Source: JAVBMV01 sp031552145 (GTDB lineage: Bacteria; Myxococcota; Myxococcia; Myxococcales; UBA5297). From it: a stretch of DNA of 64,000 nucleotides. The position numbers were made by a program, and so were the translations under genes. Below are positions 35,563-43,405 of the stretch, one piece after another (position 1 is the first letter of the stretch; the number at the start of each line of letters is the position of its first letter). The notes beneath the pieces were generated by a model. The model was not told the DNA's origin and ran no database searches. It worked only from the letters and a program-made list of their open reading frames with translations. The stretch is taken from positions 186,001-250,000 of the forward strand of contig JAVBMV010000012.1 in assembly GCA_031552145.1 (NCBI GenBank), given 5' to 3'.

Positions 35563-36677
35563 CGTGCACCCCCCGCGACTGCCTGCGGCGCATGGAGGCT
35601 ATCCTCTCGCTCTACGAAGGCGCGGTAGCGCCGAGGTAAATCGTCGAAGGTCATGGTCGCATGGCTGATGACGATGCCCGAGGCGCCGCTGATGAAAAGA
35701 ACATTGTGCCCGCTCTCGAGCTGGCCATTCATGATCAGCTCGTGCAGGGCGACGAAGTGGCTCGTCGTCGTCGTATTGGCGTACCGCTCCGCGGTGGCGC
35801 GGAAGCAGTCAGGGAGCTCGCACCCCAGGTAACGCTTCACGGCCCGAACGCCCTGAGTAATGGCTCTAACCGAGACTTGATGTGGAATGGCGTGCTGAAT
35901 GTCGTCGAAGGTCCAGCCCGTACCGTCGATGGCGCGCTTCAAGTAATAGGGAAAGTGCTCCGAGCCCTTGCGCTGCAGGCCGCGCGCCTTCGTGATGAGA
36001 ATGCCGCCGCGCCCCTTCGAGGAGGGGCGTGAGTAGCAGTAATGATCGTGCTTGGCGCCCGTCACCAGCTCCATCCAGTGGAAGCCTGTCCTCGCATCGC
36101 CCGGCTCGACGCTGTCCACGGCATCCACGATTACCGCCGCGCCCGCGTCACCCAGCGTGAGCGCCGCGATCTGCCCATCGAAGCTGTGGCGGATCTCTCG
36201 AATGGCGCTCTCGGCCAGCGGCATGTTCTGCTCGCCGCTGACCACCATCCCGCGCCGGATGGCTCCAGAGCGAATCATTCCCTGCAAGACATAGATGCCG
36301 TTGAGCATGCCGGCACAGGCGTTGACCAGATCGAAGCCTATGGCGCGCTCGGCGCCGAGCGCCGCGGCGATCAGATGCGCTGTCGAGGGCTCCATGGTGA
36401 AGCGATCTTGGGCGTTGTGCTTTGAGATGGAGGTGCAGATGAGCGCGTCGAGATCCCCTGCTCCATAGCGCGAGAGCGCCAGCGCGCGGCGCGCGGCCTT
36501 GATCGCCAAATCCTGGGCGAACTCTCCCTCCGCGACGCGACGCGCCTTGATCCCGGTGATGCGCTCCAGATCCCAGCGGGGGCGCCGCTTGCATCGCCCT
36601 ACCAGCTCTTCCATCGAGACGACGCGCTCGGGGAGGTAAACCCCCATGCTCTCTAACTTGACTCTCTTCTCGCTCAC
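35559..36677 (-). CDS. 3-oxoacyl-ACP synthase III-type condensing enzyme (catalytic partner)
   Basis: The 372-residue KASIII-fold protein keeps the full Cys-His-Asn triad: Cys121 in LVNACAGMLNG, His266 in AIPHQVSVRA and Asn301 in YANTTTTSH (numbered from 36677). Such enzymes join an acyl-CoA or acyl-ACP starter to a malonyl or second acyl chain. The start is a GTG at 36677 with AGGTGA 5 nt upstream, 4 bp after the ArsA-like stop; a GTG at 36692 is possible. No other fatty-acid synthesis gene is adjacent. The acyl-CoA ligase and SDR of the operon point to a specialised acyl product. OleA is a comparison, but no OleB-like hydrolase is present. Confidence 0.85.
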   Translation of the reverse strand: MSEKRVKLESMGVYLPERVVSMEELVGRCKRRPRWDLERITGIKARRVAEGEFAQDLAIKAARRALALSRYGAGDLDALICTSISKHNAQDRFTMEPSTAHLIAAALGAERAIGFDLVNACAGMLNGIYVLQGMIRSGAIRRGMVVSGEQNMPLAESAIREIRHSFDGQIAALTLGDAGAAVIVDAVDSVEPGDARTGFHWMELVTGAKHDHYCYSRPSSKGRGGILITKARGLQRKGSEHFPYYLKRAIDGTGWTFDDIQHAIPHQVSVRAITQGVRAVKRYLGCELPDCFRATAERYANTTTTSHFVALHELIMNGQLESGHNVLFISGASGIVISHATMTFDDLPRRYRAFVEREDSLHAPQAVAGGAR

Positions 36678-36681
36678 CAGC

Positions 36682-37995
36682 TCACCTACCACTCCCCTGC
36701 CGCCCCTTCGGTCGGCCTTTGCCCTTGCCGGCGCCGCCTACGCGGCGCGGCGACTTTTCTTCCATAGCTCTCTTACCGGACGCCCGCCCTTTGGCGGCCA
36801 CCGTCCCCTGCGCCTCGTGCTCCAGCCCTGCCATCTGCCCCGGCTCCTCCGAGAAGAGGCCCAGGTAGAGCGCCAAGAGCGCCGCCCGAGGGCTCTCGCC
36901 TAGCGGTACCGCGGGCGCGGTGAAAACCGGCCTCGCGCCGGCGCGCCGCTCGAGCGAAGCGACGAGGCTCGCGTGAGCCTTCGCCGTCTCCTCCTGCCGG
37001 GCGCGCAGCGCCTCGAGCCGCTCGATGAAAGCCCGCGCGCGCGCGGGATCCTCGCGCTCTCCCAGCAGTTCGGTGGCGCGCGACACGGCGCGCGAGAGCT
37101 CCCCCTCGTCGGTCGAGAGCGGCTTCACGACGCGGTTGACGACGAAGCCGCGCACCTTGCATCCCGACTCGGTCAGGCGCCGGTCCAACTCAAGCGCTTC
37201 GTCGATCCTGCTCTGCTCGGGGGAGCAGACCAAGAGGAAAGCGGTGTTGGCGTCGCGCAGCAGTTTTCCCACCTCTTGGCCACGCTGGCGAAAGTGGGAG
37301 AAGAGATCACCGAAGGCGCCGAAGAAGCCCACCGTCTCCTCGACGAAGCTCTCCCCCGCGACCTTCGAGAGCAGCGAGAGCGCCGTGGAGCCCGCGCGGT
37401 TGAAGATGCGCGCCGTCAGCGAAAGGGCTCGGCTCTCGGCGGGCATGAACCAGCGGACCACCTTGTCGCTGAAGAGCTCGGAGAGGCGCTCCGGCGCCTC
37501 CAACAGATCGAGCGCGTTGGTCGTGGGGGGCGTATCGAGGACAATCGCGTCATGCCCCCCCTCCTTTCTCAGCACATAGAGCCGCTCGACCGCCATGTAC
37601 TCCAGCGTGCCGGCGAGGCTGCGCGAGATATGCTGATAGAAGCTGTTGCCGAAGAGCGCTTCGCGCTTCGCGTGATCGAGCACCAACATCGAGATGAGGT
37701 GGTCGAAGGTGCTGGAGGGCTCGAGCATCAGCGCGCTCAGTGTTCCTCCCGGGTGCATCTTGCTGAAAGAGGCCACCTCGACGGGATCGTTGGTGAGCTG
37801 CCCTACGCCCAGCGCATCCGCGAGCCTGCGCGCCGGATCGACCGTCAGGACGAGCGCCCTCTTCTTGAGCGAGGCCTGCCGCAACGCCAGGACCGAAGAG
37901 AGTGTCGTCTTGCCCACCCCGCCGGGCCCCAGGCAGACCACGAGCGGCGCATTCTCGATGAGCGTGGTGAGCGAATGAGTCGGTGCGCTGGTCAT
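36682..37995 (-). CDS. ArsA/Get3-like ATPase, variant P-loop (subunit 2)
   Basis: The 437-residue SIMIBI-class ATPase has P-loop GPGGVGKTT at 23-31, with switch-type LTVDPARRLADALG and the ArsA-like DTPPTTNALDLL. The signature lysine of the deviant Walker A (GKGGVGKT in ArsA and Get3) is Pro24 here. A basic Gly/Lys/Arg tail follows about residue 405. The usual ArsA arsenite cysteines and any arsB or arsR genes are absent, so arsenic efflux is unlikely. Its ATG overlaps the stop of the upstream ArsA-like gene (ATGA). The pair resembles the two halves of ArsA encoded separately, probably acting as a heterodimer. Confidence 0.85.
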   Translation of the reverse strand: MTSAPTHSLTTLIENAPLVVCLGPGGVGKTTLSSVLALRQASLKKRALVLTVDPARRLADALGVGQLTNDPVEVASFSKMHPGGTLSALMLEPSSTFDHLISMLVLDHAKREALFGNSFYQHISRSLAGTLEYMAVERLYVLRKEGGHDAIVLDTPPTTNALDLLEAPERLSELFSDKVVRWFMPAESRALSLTARIFNRAGSTALSLLSKVAGESFVEETVGFFGAFGDLFSHFRQRGQEVGKLLRDANTAFLLVCSPEQSRIDEALELDRRLTESGCKVRGFVVNRVVKPLSTDEGELSRAVSRATELLGEREDPARARAFIERLEALRARQEETAKAHASLVASLERRAGARPVFTAPAVPLGESPRAALLALYLGLFSEEPGQMAGLEHEAQGTVAAKGRASGKRAMEEKSPRRVGGAGKGKGRPKGRQGSGR

Positions 37996-38909
37996 TGCGA
38001 GAGACCTTTCGTGATCACCTCGACGCACTTGCGAGGATCGTGCGACAGCGCGATGGGCAGCTCGATGAGCGAGGCGCGCTCGCCGATCAGCTCCCTCAGC
38101 CGACGGAGCTGACGGCGGGCACCATCGGAGGCATCGCAAGCGATGCGCGCCGCCCGCGCGAAGCGCGCCATGGAATCGCTCTCACACTCCAGCGCCTCCA
38201 GGAGCGAGCGATCCGCCTCGTCGATAGGGATGGAGGGCACTTGGTTCACCACGACGGTGCTGCAGGCCACGCCCAGCTCGGCGCACCGCGAGAAGAGCTG
38301 CCCCGCCTCATTGATCGGCAGCTCCTCGGGGAGCGTAACAGCGATGAGCTCGCAGCGGGCGCCATTGGTGAGCAGCGCATCGACACGCCGCGCGACATTG
38401 GCGAGCGGTCCGACGCGCAGCATCTTCTGAACCGAGCTCGGCGTCTCGAGCAGCGAGAGCGCGTGGCCCGTCGCCGGCAGGTCGACAATGACGGGCTGCC
38501 GGACGCGGGCGCTCCGCTCCACCAGAAAAGAGAGCTCGTCGAGCGCGACCATCTCCTTGATGGCCGGAGAGGCGCGGATGAAGACGCGAACCGCGCGGTT
38601 TCCGAGGACGGCGCCCGCGGCCGCGGGGAGCCCCATGAGGCGCGAGAGGGCAGGGCCTATCGCCTTCTCGGGATCGATGTTGTGAAGCTGCAGCGAGCTG
38701 CCGCTCCGGGCCAGGGAGTGCAACCTGGGCTCGGCGGCGAGCTCGACGGCGAGCGCGCCGCCGCGCAGGCGCATCGCAAGCTCCGAGAGCGCCGCGACCA
38801 GCGTGCTCTTGCCCGTCCCCCCCTTGCCCGACACCAGGATCACGTCGCGCGTGCGCAGGAGTGACTCCACGTGGGGGCGCACCCTTCCAATCGTAGGAGT
38901 TCCAACCAT
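37992..38909 (-). CDS. ArsA/Get3-like ATPase, canonical P-loop (subunit 1)
   Basis: The 305-residue ATPase has the complete deviant Walker A with signature lysine, SGKGGTGKST (Lys29). The Switch-II-like motif is VDLPATGHALSLLETP. Get3 and ArsA dimers exchange the signature lysine across the interface, so this subunit could complete the active site of its partner. Get3-type ATPases chaperone hydrophobic segments and ArsA energises a membrane pump. In a lipid operon the role may be handling a hydrophobic client or membrane delivery (inference). GGAG lies 6 nt before the ATG. It starts 22 bp after the SDR gene. Confidence 0.87.
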   Translation of the reverse strand: MVGTPTIGRVRPHVESLLRTRDVILVSGKGGTGKSTLVAALSELAMRLRGGALAVELAAEPRLHSLARSGSSLQLHNIDPEKAIGPALSRLMGLPAAAGAVLGNRAVRVFIRASPAIKEMVALDELSFLVERSARVRQPVIVDLPATGHALSLLETPSSVQKMLRVGPLANVARRVDALLTNGARCELIAVTLPEELPINEAGQLFSRCAELGVACSTVVVNQVPSIPIDEADRSLLEALECESDSMARFARAARIACDASDGARRQLRRLRELIGERASLIELPIALSHDPRKCVEVITKGLSQ

Positions 38910-38931
38910 GAGCTGCTCCGTTCGAGTCAGT

Positions 38932-40056
38932 CTACGCAGCCTCGGCCGTTCCCGCCGCGACCTTTCCGACGCGCGCCTCCAGCGCTCCAAGACCCGCCAT
39001 TCCCTCACGGAAGGAGAGCCGGGCCACATAGCCGAGCACGCGCGCCGCCTTGGCCGCGTCATACTCTCCATCCGAGGCGACGAGGCGTACACCATAGCGC
39101 GAGAGGGGCGGCGGCGTCCTGCTGCGCAGGAGCTGCGCGGTCCACTCGCAGAGCGCCGCGATTGCATAGAGCGGCCCGAAGGGAAGCGAGAAGCGCGGGG
39201 GCTCCAGGCCCACGGCCTCCGCCAGCGCGTCGAGCGTCTCGCGCGCGGTCAACCGCTCCTCATCGAGCACATGGAAGAGCTCGCCGCCCGCTCCCGGCGC
39301 CACCGACGCCAGCATCAACCCATGGACCAAGTTTTCGACATGCGTCAGCGCGACCCGGTTCTTTCCTCCCGCGATATAGGGCAGCCTGCCGCGCCGCAAG
39401 AGCGCGACGAAGCGCGGGATGATGGTCGGATCGCCCGCCCCCCAGATGACTCCGGGGCGGACCACCACGGTCTCCATCCCGCCCTGCCCATGCGCCTCGC
39501 GCACGGCCAGCTCGGCGGCGATCTTGCTGCGGGTGTAGGCGTCGGGCGGCGACATGGCGAGCGGCGATTCCTCGTCCATCGTCTGGCCCGCGCGCCCCAG
39601 GCCCAGGACGGTGAGCGAGCTGACTTGGACGAAGCGCTCGACTCCTGCTGCCGCGCTCGCCGCCAGCATCGCGCGCGTCCCATCGTAATTGGTCGACATG
39701 AAAGCGCTGGCCGGGCCCCAGTCCCCGACGTGCGCCCCCGCGTGGACCACTATCCTCATTCCGCGCGCTGCCGCCGCCAGCGAGGCGAGGTCGGCTAGGT
39801 CGCCTACCGCGCGCTCGACCCGCTCGTTCAGATCGGCGAGCGGACTCCAATCGCTGGTGGGGCGCACCAAGGCGCGAACCTTGGCGCCGCTCTCGCAGAG
39901 GCGCCGCGTTAGGACCCGCCCGACAAAACCGGTCGAGCCCGTGACGAGGATCGGAATACCGGCCAATGCTGCGCCCGTCATGCCACCCATAGGGGCGCTG
40001 CTTGCCGCGCCCTGTTCTAAAGATGCCGGCATTCCCGCCAGCGCCGCACCCATCAT
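38932..40056 (-). CDS. 3-beta-HSD-like extended short-chain dehydrogenase
   Basis: The 374-residue NAD(P)-dependent enzyme has the nucleotide motif LVTGSTGFVGRVL and catalytic YTRSK (within DAYTRSKIAAE). An upstream Ser lies in QVSSLTVLG. It is closest in style to 3-beta-hydroxysteroid dehydrogenase-type SDRs, which include OleD of olefin synthesis. The start at 40056 overlaps the ligase stop (ATGA). The first ~26 codons carry an in-frame imperfect duplication: MMGAALAGMP recurs 25 codons later as MTGAALAGIP, directly before the Rossmann fold. Translation could therefore also begin at 39981 or 39990. Confidence 0.85.
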   Translation of the reverse strand: MMGAALAGMPASLEQGAASSAPMGGMTGAALAGIPILVTGSTGFVGRVLTRRLCESGAKVRALVRPTSDWSPLADLNERVERAVGDLADLASLAAAARGMRIVVHAGAHVGDWGPASAFMSTNYDGTRAMLAASAAAGVERFVQVSSLTVLGLGRAGQTMDEESPLAMSPPDAYTRSKIAAELAVREAHGQGGMETVVVRPGVIWGAGDPTIIPRFVALLRRGRLPYIAGGKNRVALTHVENLVHGLMLASVAPGAGGELFHVLDEERLTARETLDALAEAVGLEPPRFSLPFGPLYAIAALCEWTAQLLRSRTPPPLSRYGVRLVASDGEYDAAKAARVLGYVARLSFREGMAGLGALEARVGKVAAGTAEAA

Positions 40057-41837
40057 GCGACACCCAGTTCCTGCCGGGGCTCCAGCTCCTCGCGTACCGC
40101 CCGCCGCAGGGGTTTTCCAACCGCCGAGAGCTTCACCGAGTTCCTGAACTCGATCTCCGAGGGAACCTTGAACTTGGCCAGGTTTTGGCGGCAATGCTCC
40201 AGAAGCTCTTCCTCCATGCCCTCCGAGGCCACCCGCGCCGCTGCCGCCGAGCGCGCCTTGAGAACTACGAATGCTTTCACGACCTCGCCGAGCTTTGGAT
40301 GCGGCAGGCCTATGACAATGGCGTGGCTTACCTCTGGATGCGAAAGCAGCACCTGCTCCACCTCGTTGGGGTAGATCTTCATCCCGCCACGCACGATGAC
40401 GTCCTTGAGCCGATCGACGATCCGGAAGTAGCCCTCGCGATCCATCTGGGCCAAGTCTCCTGTCCTGAGCCAACCGCCGCAGAGCTGCGCCGCCGTCTGC
40501 TCCGGCGCGTTCCAGTACCCTTGCATGATCTGCGGCCCTCGAATCACCAACTCTCCGGGCTCGGTCCAGTCACCATCGAAGGGGCAATCCAATCCCGTCA
40601 GGGGATCGACGATGCGCGCCTCGGTATCAGGCCAAGGCAGGCCGATGGTGCCTTCCTTCTGGACTCCTCCAATCGGATTGCCATGCGTAACGGGCGAGGC
40701 CTCCGAAAGGCCATATCCCTCCGTCACCCAGAAGTGGGCTCGCTCCTTCACCTCGCGCTGCAGCGCCGTGGGCAGGGCACTCCCCGCGCTGGGGCAGACG
40801 CGCACGCAGCTCGCGTCATACTTCTCGAAGCCCGGCACCGAAAGCATCCCGACCAGCAGGGTGGGAACCACCGGAAAAACCGAAGGGCGCGTCTTGTCGA
40901 GCACCCTCCACAATCCCAGTGAGTCGCGCGGATCGGGCACCAGCACCAGCGTGGCGCCGGTGAGCATGCCCAGGTTCAGGCAGGTGGTGAGCGCAAAGGC
41001 GTGGAAGAGCGGGAGCGCGGTGAGCGTCCGTTCCTTTCCGTCGCGGCAATGAGCCCAGGCGCGGCACTGCTCCGCGTTTACAATCAAGTTCTTGTGCGAG
41101 AGGACGACCCCCTTCGAGACACCGGTGGTCCCGCCCGTGTAGAGCAGGATGGCCGTCTCCTCCTCGCTCTGCGAAAGCAAAGGGAGCGCTGCGCGCGCGA
41201 GCAGTCTCTTCCCCTCGGAGAGGAGCGCATCGAAGGACTCTTCTGGAGCAGCGCCCTCCCCCTCGCCTCTCGAGGCGGCCCGGGCCCTGCGCGCGGCCAG
41301 CTTGCCCAAGAAATTGAGCGGCCTGGGGGCAAAAGTGGCGAGCTCGGCGATGACTATGTGCTCCAACGAGCGCACGTCCCGCACAGCGCGGAGCGTGCCG
41401 GCGAAGCGATCGGCCACCACAATGACCTTCGCGCCGCAATCGCGCAGCTGCCCCTCCACCTCGCGCGCGGTGTAGAGCGGGTTGAACGGGGCGACGATCG
41501 CGCCCAGGCGCTGGACCGCCAGGAAGGCGATCACCACCTGCGGGCAGTTGGGCATCATCAGCGCGACGCGGTCACCCTTCACCACGCCGCGGCGCGCGAG
41601 GGAGGCCGCGAAGCGTTCGACCTGAAGCTCTAGCTGCGCGAAGGTGGTGGAGCGGATGAAGACCCGCCCCATCGCGTGGAGCGCGAACTCGATCGCGGGG
41701 CGTTTTGGCCAGCGCCGCGCGGCGAGCGGCAAGAGCTCGCCCAGCACGCGCGGCGTGTGCTCGACAGAGGGAGGAACCGACTTCGCATAAAAGGAGAGCC
41801 AGGGCTTCTCGAGAGGAGTGTTCGGGATGGTCAGCAA
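40053..41837 (-). CDS. AMP-dependent acyl-CoA ligase (FadD-like)
   Basis: The enzyme activates a fatty acid through an acyl-AMP intermediate. It carries the P-loop-like LLYTGGTTGVSKGVVLSHKN, TEGYGLSEASPVT, GWLRTGDLAQMDREGYFRI and DRLKDVIVRGGMKIYPNEVE. The catalytic Lys is in SAVGKPLRR near the C-terminus. These motifs resemble long-chain FadD more than OleC, which typically has FTSGSTG. The start is uncertain. The family N-terminus (LEKPWLSFYAKSVPP) begins soon after a TTG at 41837, which gives 594 residues; no in-frame ATG fits. It is the first gene of the tightly overlapping six-gene run, 67 bp after mdh. Confidence 0.87.
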   Translation of the reverse strand: MLTIPNTPLEKPWLSFYAKSVPPSVEHTPRVLGELLPLAARRWPKRPAIEFALHAMGRVFIRSTTFAQLELQVERFAASLARRGVVKGDRVALMMPNCPQVVIAFLAVQRLGAIVAPFNPLYTAREVEGQLRDCGAKVIVVADRFAGTLRAVRDVRSLEHIVIAELATFAPRPLNFLGKLAARRARAASRGEGEGAAPEESFDALLSEGKRLLARAALPLLSQSEEETAILLYTGGTTGVSKGVVLSHKNLIVNAEQCRAWAHCRDGKERTLTALPLFHAFALTTCLNLGMLTGATLVLVPDPRDSLGLWRVLDKTRPSVFPVVPTLLVGMLSVPGFEKYDASCVRVCPSAGSALPTALQREVKERAHFWVTEGYGLSEASPVTHGNPIGGVQKEGTIGLPWPDTEARIVDPLTGLDCPFDGDWTEPGELVIRGPQIMQGYWNAPEQTAAQLCGGWLRTGDLAQMDREGYFRIVDRLKDVIVRGGMKIYPNEVEQVLLSHPEVSHAIVIGLPHPKLGEVVKAFVVLKARSAAAARVASEGMEEELLEHCRQNLAKFKVPSEIEFRNSVKLSAVGKPLRRAVREELEPRQELGVA

Positions 41838-41872
41838 GCTACGTCTCGATTCTCGCGCCGGCCTCCTGTCAT

Positions 41873-41899
41873 GCAGAGAAGTTCGGTCCGCGTCTCTGC
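41873..41899 (-). terminator. Short hairpin after mdh
   Basis: GCAGAGA (41873-41879) pairs with TCTCTGC (41893-41899) across 13 nt, beginning 5 bp beyond the mdh stop on the minus strand. There is no U-tract. It may partly separate mdh from the lipid operon, or allow readthrough. Confidence 0.3.
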
Positions 41900-41904
41900 G
41901 GTCT

Positions 41905-42840
41905 CTACCACTTGATGCTGTCGACCGTCTTGCGGACCGAGTCGAAAGACTTGCCCAGAGCTGCCTTCTCCTGGTCGTCGAGCTTGACCTCGAGCACTTT
42001 CTCGATACCGCCCTTGCCGATCTGGACGGGCACGCCGAGGAAGTAGCCTTTGATCCCATACTCGCCCTCGAGCATCGCGGCGCAGGGGAGAATTCGCTTC
42101 TGATCGAGCAGGTAGCTCTCGGCCATTTGGATGCCCGAGGCGGCCGGGCCAAAGTAGGCAGAGCCGGTCTGATAGAGTTTGACGAGCTCGGCCCCTCCCT
42201 CGCGGGTGCGCTGGATGATGGCGTCGAGCTTCTCCTTGGAGAGCAGCTCGGTGAGCGGGACGCCTCCGACGGTGGCGCTGCTGATGAGCGGCACCATGTC
42301 GTCACCGTGGCCGCCGAGAACCAGCGCGTTGACATCGGAGATGGCGCAGCCGAGCGCCTCGCTCACAAAGAAGCGGAAGCGCGAGGTGTCGAGCACGCCC
42401 GCCATTCCCACCACCTTCGACTTGTGAAGACCCGCCAGCTTCCAGAGCGCGTGGACCATCGCGTCGAGCGGGTTGGTCAGGACGATGGCGAAGGCGTCGG
42501 GGCAGTGCTGCTTCATCTTCGCGGCGACGTCGCGGATGATCCCCATGTTGACGTCGAGCAGATCCTCGCGGCTCATGCCCGGCTTACGCGGCACGCCGGC
42601 GGTGATGATGATCACATCGGCGCCGGCCAGATCCTTGAAGTCGCAGGTGCCGGAGAGGTTGACGTTGTAGCCGTCGACCGCGCGCAGCTGGTTGATGTCG
42701 AGGGCCTTGCCCTTGGAGAGCCCCAGCGCACGCTCGATATCGTAGAGGACGACGTCGCCGAGCTGCTTCTGCGCGGCGAGGAGCGCCAGATTTCCACCGA
42801 TCTGTCCTGCGCCAACGAGACCAATCTTTCGAGCAGACAT
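41905..42840 (-). CDS. mdh: Malate dehydrogenase (LDH-like type)
   Basis: The 311-residue enzyme interconverts malate and oxaloacetate with NAD in the TCA cycle. It has the NAD-binding GAGQIGGNLA, the substrate Arg loop GVPRKPGMSREDLL, NPLDAMV, and catalytic His in LGGHGDDMVPL. Arg at the specificity position (RKPGMSR) supports malate over lactate. GGAGGT lies 9 nt upstream of the ATG. It follows the SCP2 gene after 61 bp and precedes the acyl-CoA ligase by 67 bp on the same strand, so it may share a transcript with the lipid genes. Confidence 0.96.
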   Translation of the reverse strand: MSARKIGLVGAGQIGGNLALLAAQKQLGDVVLYDIERALGLSKGKALDINQLRAVDGYNVNLSGTCDFKDLAGADVIIITAGVPRKPGMSREDLLDVNMGIIRDVAAKMKQHCPDAFAIVLTNPLDAMVHALWKLAGLHKSKVVGMAGVLDTSRFRFFVSEALGCAISDVNALVLGGHGDDMVPLISSATVGGVPLTELLSKEKLDAIIQRTREGGAELVKLYQTGSAYFGPAASGIQMAESYLLDQKRILPCAAMLEGEYGIKGYFLGVPVQIGKGGIEKVLEVKLDDQEKAALGKSFDSVRKTVDSIKW

Positions 42841-42901
42841 TTTCGTGTGACCTCCATCGGCTATCGCCTGCGGAGCCGTGGGTTGGGGGTGGGGTGAGGG
42901 G

Positions 42902-43237
42902 TCAGGAGAGGAGCTTACCGAGGCGCATCGCCAGAGCGACGTCAGCGGGATTGAACTTGAGTTTTCCAGTGACAGCGGCCATCTGGGGGTTGAGCTTCTT
43001 CGTGCAGATGGCGACGAAGTGCGCATCGCTCACACGGATGAGCATCTTCGCCTTCGGATCGAGCCCTGGCGCCAGGAAGTCACTCTCCTTGGTGGCGTCG
43101 AGCGTCCATTGACCGCCCTCGGGTCCGCCGATATCGAAAGCGATGAGCGCGCCGATCTCCTTGCGCAGCTCCGGGCGCGACGCGAGGCGGTCCACCACGA
43201 GACCTTCCAACAACTGCTTCGGTGTGATCTCTGCCAT
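42902..43237 (-). CDS. SCP2 sterol-binding-domain protein
   Basis: The 111-residue protein is a single SCP2 domain. It has an amphipathic N-terminal helix (TPKQLLEGLVVDRLASRPEL), a beta-sheet with SDFLAPGLDPKAKMLIRVSD and the family C-terminal block LNPQMAAVTGKLKFNPADVALAMRLGKLL. SCP2 domains bind fatty acyl-CoA or sterol-like lipids in a hydrophobic tunnel. Its place upstream of mdh and the acyl-CoA ligase operon fits a lipid-carrier role (inference). GGGAG lies 9 nt before the ATG at 43237. Confidence 0.9.
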   Translation of the reverse strand: MAEITPKQLLEGLVVDRLASRPELRKEIGALIAFDIGGPEGGQWTLDATKESDFLAPGLDPKAKMLIRVSDAHFVAICTKKLNPQMAAVTGKLKFNPADVALAMRLGKLLS

Positions 43238-43405
43238 CTCCACCTACTCCCGCGCCTGGGCGCCAAGCTCACAAAACCAGCGCGCGGAAAGCTAGGAGCG
43301 CGCACACCTCAAGTCAAGCGAGGTCGCGGAAAATGGCGAGGTTCAGGCGCGAGACGCGGGCAGTTGTTACCTTCGAAGCTGATGCGGCGGCCTTGGAGGG
43401 AGCGG

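Noticed and set aside
36682..38909. Arsenite-resistance ATPases
   Set aside because: The two ATPases match ArsA by P-loop and switch motifs, but there is no arsB, arsR, arsC or arsD, and the context is lipid metabolism.
34660..41837. Standard oleABCD olefin cluster
   Set aside because: The condensing enzyme and SDR fit loosely, but there is no OleB-type alpha/beta hydrolase, the ligase motif is FadD-like, and the paired ATPases and degenerate KASIII are not part of known ole clusters.
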